Of a stretch of DNA of 7,148 bases, positions 5,804 to 7,148 are shown one piece after another (within the stretch, counting starts at the first letter, position 1; each line of letters starts with the position of its first letter). The stretch is from JBBAGE01 sp041655055 (GTDB lineage: Bacteria > Pseudomonadota > Alphaproteobacteria > Rhodobacterales > Rhodobacteraceae): assembly GCA_041655055.1 (NCBI GenBank), contig JBBAGE010000122.1:1-7148 (forward strand). The letters are read 5' to 3'. The translations under genes and the position numbers were made by a program. The notes below the pieces were generated by a model that saw only the letters and a program-made list of their open reading frames with translations, was not told the origin of the DNA and did not search any database.

Positions 5804-7148
5804 TCCCCCGCATGCGCATGGGCTTCATCGGGGGCCTTGGGCATCCGCCGCGTGACCCACCGACCAAAGCTGTCGATATATGTCAACATCACGGGCACCA
5901 CCACCAGCGTCAGCAGGGATGAACTGATCAGCCCGCCGATCACCGCATGGGCCATGGGCGCATTCTCGCCCGAGCCGCCATGCAGGTTCAACGCCAGCGG
6001 CATCATGCCAAAGATCATCGCCAGCGTGGTCATCACGATGGGGCGGAACCGGGTCACACCGGCTTCGACCAGCGCATCAAAAAGGTTCATACCCTCGCGC
6101 GTGCGTTGGTTGGCATTATCCACCAGCAAAATGGCGTTTTTCACCACCAGCCCCATCAGCATGATAAACCCGATGATCGAAAAGACGTTAAGCGTCGATC
6201 CCCCGACCAGCAGGCCCAACATCACCCCGATCAGCGCCAGCGGCAGCGAGGCCATGATCGCCAGCGGTTGCAGGAAACTGCCAAACTGGCTGGCCAGCAC
6301 CATATAGATAAAGATGATCGCCAGCATCAGCGCCGCCAGCGCACCGGCTGCGGTATCGGCAAGCTGTTCGGCGTCGCCACCCATGGAAATGCGGTAACCC
6401 GGCATCAGATCCATCGCGTCCAGCTCGGCCTGAATCAGCGGCATGGCATCGCCCAGTGTCAGCCCATCGAGGTTGGCGGTAATCGTCACGCCCCGCGCGC
6501 GGTCCTGACGGTTGATTTCGCCCGGACTTTCGGATTGCGTGATCTCGGCCACCTGATCAAGCCGGGTCATGCCGCCCGACTGGTTGGGGGCAATCGGCAG
6601 CGCGCCCAGAATGTTGACGTCATCGCGGAATTCACGCGGCAGCCGCACGACCACATCATAGGTATTGCCATCGGGCGCGGTCCAGACCGACACCGTTTCA
6701 CCCCCCAGCATCGGGTTCAGCGCCGAAGAAATCGTCGCAAGGCTGATCCCCAGATCAGAGGCCGCATCGCGATCCACCCGCAGGCCCAGCGTCGGTTGCG
6801 GGTTATCAAGGCTCGATTCCACGTCGATCACACCGGGAATGGCCGCCAGCCGGGCGCTAAGCTGGTTATCCAGCATTTCCAGCACTTCGAACCGGGGGCC
6901 GGTGATGGTGATGCTGACCGGCGGCGCAACGCCCCCGATCCCGACCGCCGCCGCCACCAGATATTCGGCGCCGGGCACGACCTGCAAGGCTTCGCGCACC
7001 TGGGGCACGATCTGGGTCGGGGCAAGGGTGCGCTCGGACGGGGGGACCATCTGCACGATCAGCATGGCGCGGTTGTCGCCGCTGGTCGTGCCCGCGTTGA
7101 TCGTGGCATAAGTGCCGGAAATTTCGGGAAAGCGCATCAAAACATCAT
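5800..7148 (-). CDS. RND-family efflux permease, C-terminal part (5' end outside window)
   Basis: RND permeases are inner-membrane proton/substrate antiporters that work as trimers with a periplasmic adaptor and outer-membrane channel. The frame is open to the window edge. About 448 residues of a protein usually near 1000-1050 are visible, so the first transmembrane half and the paired Asp of TM4 are missing. Numbering from the TTG at 7140, residues 1 to about 255 are the second periplasmic porter loop. Five membrane segments then follow between about 262 and 425 (TM8-TM12). MGLVVKNAILLVDNA (329-343) carries K334, and RFRPIVMTTLAMIFGMMPLAL (364-384) carries R364 and T371. These fit the proton-relay residues K940, R971 and T978 of E. 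coli AcrB. The TTG is internal, not a start: in-frame sense codons continue upstream of it. The stop overlaps the next gene's ATG. This is a drug-type (HAE) rather than heavy-metal RND by its motifs; the substrate is unknown and no adaptor gene is in view. Confidence 0.93.
   Translation of the reverse strand, partial: DVLMRFPEISGTYATINAGTTSGDNRAMLIVQMVPPSERTLAPTQIVPQVREALQVVPGAEYLVAAAVGIGGVAPPVSITITGPRFEVLEMLDNQLSARLAAIPGVIDVESSLDNPQPTLGLRVDRDAASDLGISLATISSALNPMLGGETVSVWTAPDGNTYDVVVRLPREFRDDVNILGALPIAPNQSGGMTRLDQVAEITQSESPGEINRQDRARGVTITANLDGLTLGDAMPLIQAELDAMDLMPGYRISMGGDAEQLADTAAGALAALMLAIIFIYMVLASQFGSFLQPLAIMASLPLALIGVMLGLLVGGSTLNVFSIIGFIMLMGLVVKNAILLVDNANQRTREGMNLFDALVEAGVTRFRPIVMTTLAMIFGMMPLALNLHGGSGENAPMAHAVIGGLISSSLLTLVVVPVMLTYIDSFGRWVTRRMPKAPDEAHAHAGE

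Noticed and set aside
7138..7140. TTG at 7140 as the start of the efflux permease
   Set aside because: The frame continues upstream to the window edge without a stop, and the segment aligns to the middle of RND permeases, so this is an internal codon.

Overview
The window looks like ordinary chromosome of a motile alphaproteobacterium, most likely in the Rhodobacterales/Roseobacter group. The reasons are high GC content, the form of the MotB and FlgE proteins, the motB-flgE gene order, and CtrA-like boxes in front of both flagellar genes. This placement is inferred from protein character, not from a database match. All five recognisable genes lie on the minus strand, so transcription runs from high to low coordinates.

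Layout in transcription order: (1) the C-terminal ~450 codons of an RND-family efflux permease (enters at 7148, stops at 5800); (2) a full-length fused HyuA-HyuB protein of the 5-oxoprolinase family (5803-2210), whose ATG overlaps the permease stop codon as ATGA; (3) after a 72-bp gap, a TesB-type acyl-CoA thioesterase (2137-1286); (4) after an 81-bp gap, the flagellar stator protein MotB (1204-359); (5) after a 96-bp gap, the first 87 codons of the flagellar hook protein FlgE (262 to the window edge). No mobile element, tRNA, rRNA or CRISPR array is visible, and no gene-free stretch exceeds 300 bases.

The first three genes look like a transport/metabolic run and the last two like the edge of a flagellar cluster. 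The most interesting material is in the two gaps ahead of the flagellar genes. Both carry a near-identical 16-bp element (GTTAGsCGGGyGTTwA on the minus strand), close to the CtrA consensus TTAA-N7-TTAAC and followed at the same 11-base spacing by TATyCC. Ahead of motB there is also a perfect 13-bp inverted repeat that would bury the motB Shine-Dalgarno sequence and most of its start codon in a hairpin. The putative promoter is placed so that a transcript starting there would lack the 5' arm of that hairpin, whereas read-through RNA from the metabolic genes would contain it. This suggests, as inference only, that motB is translated from its own CtrA-type promoter and kept silent on read-through transcripts. 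I see no wholly new protein system here.
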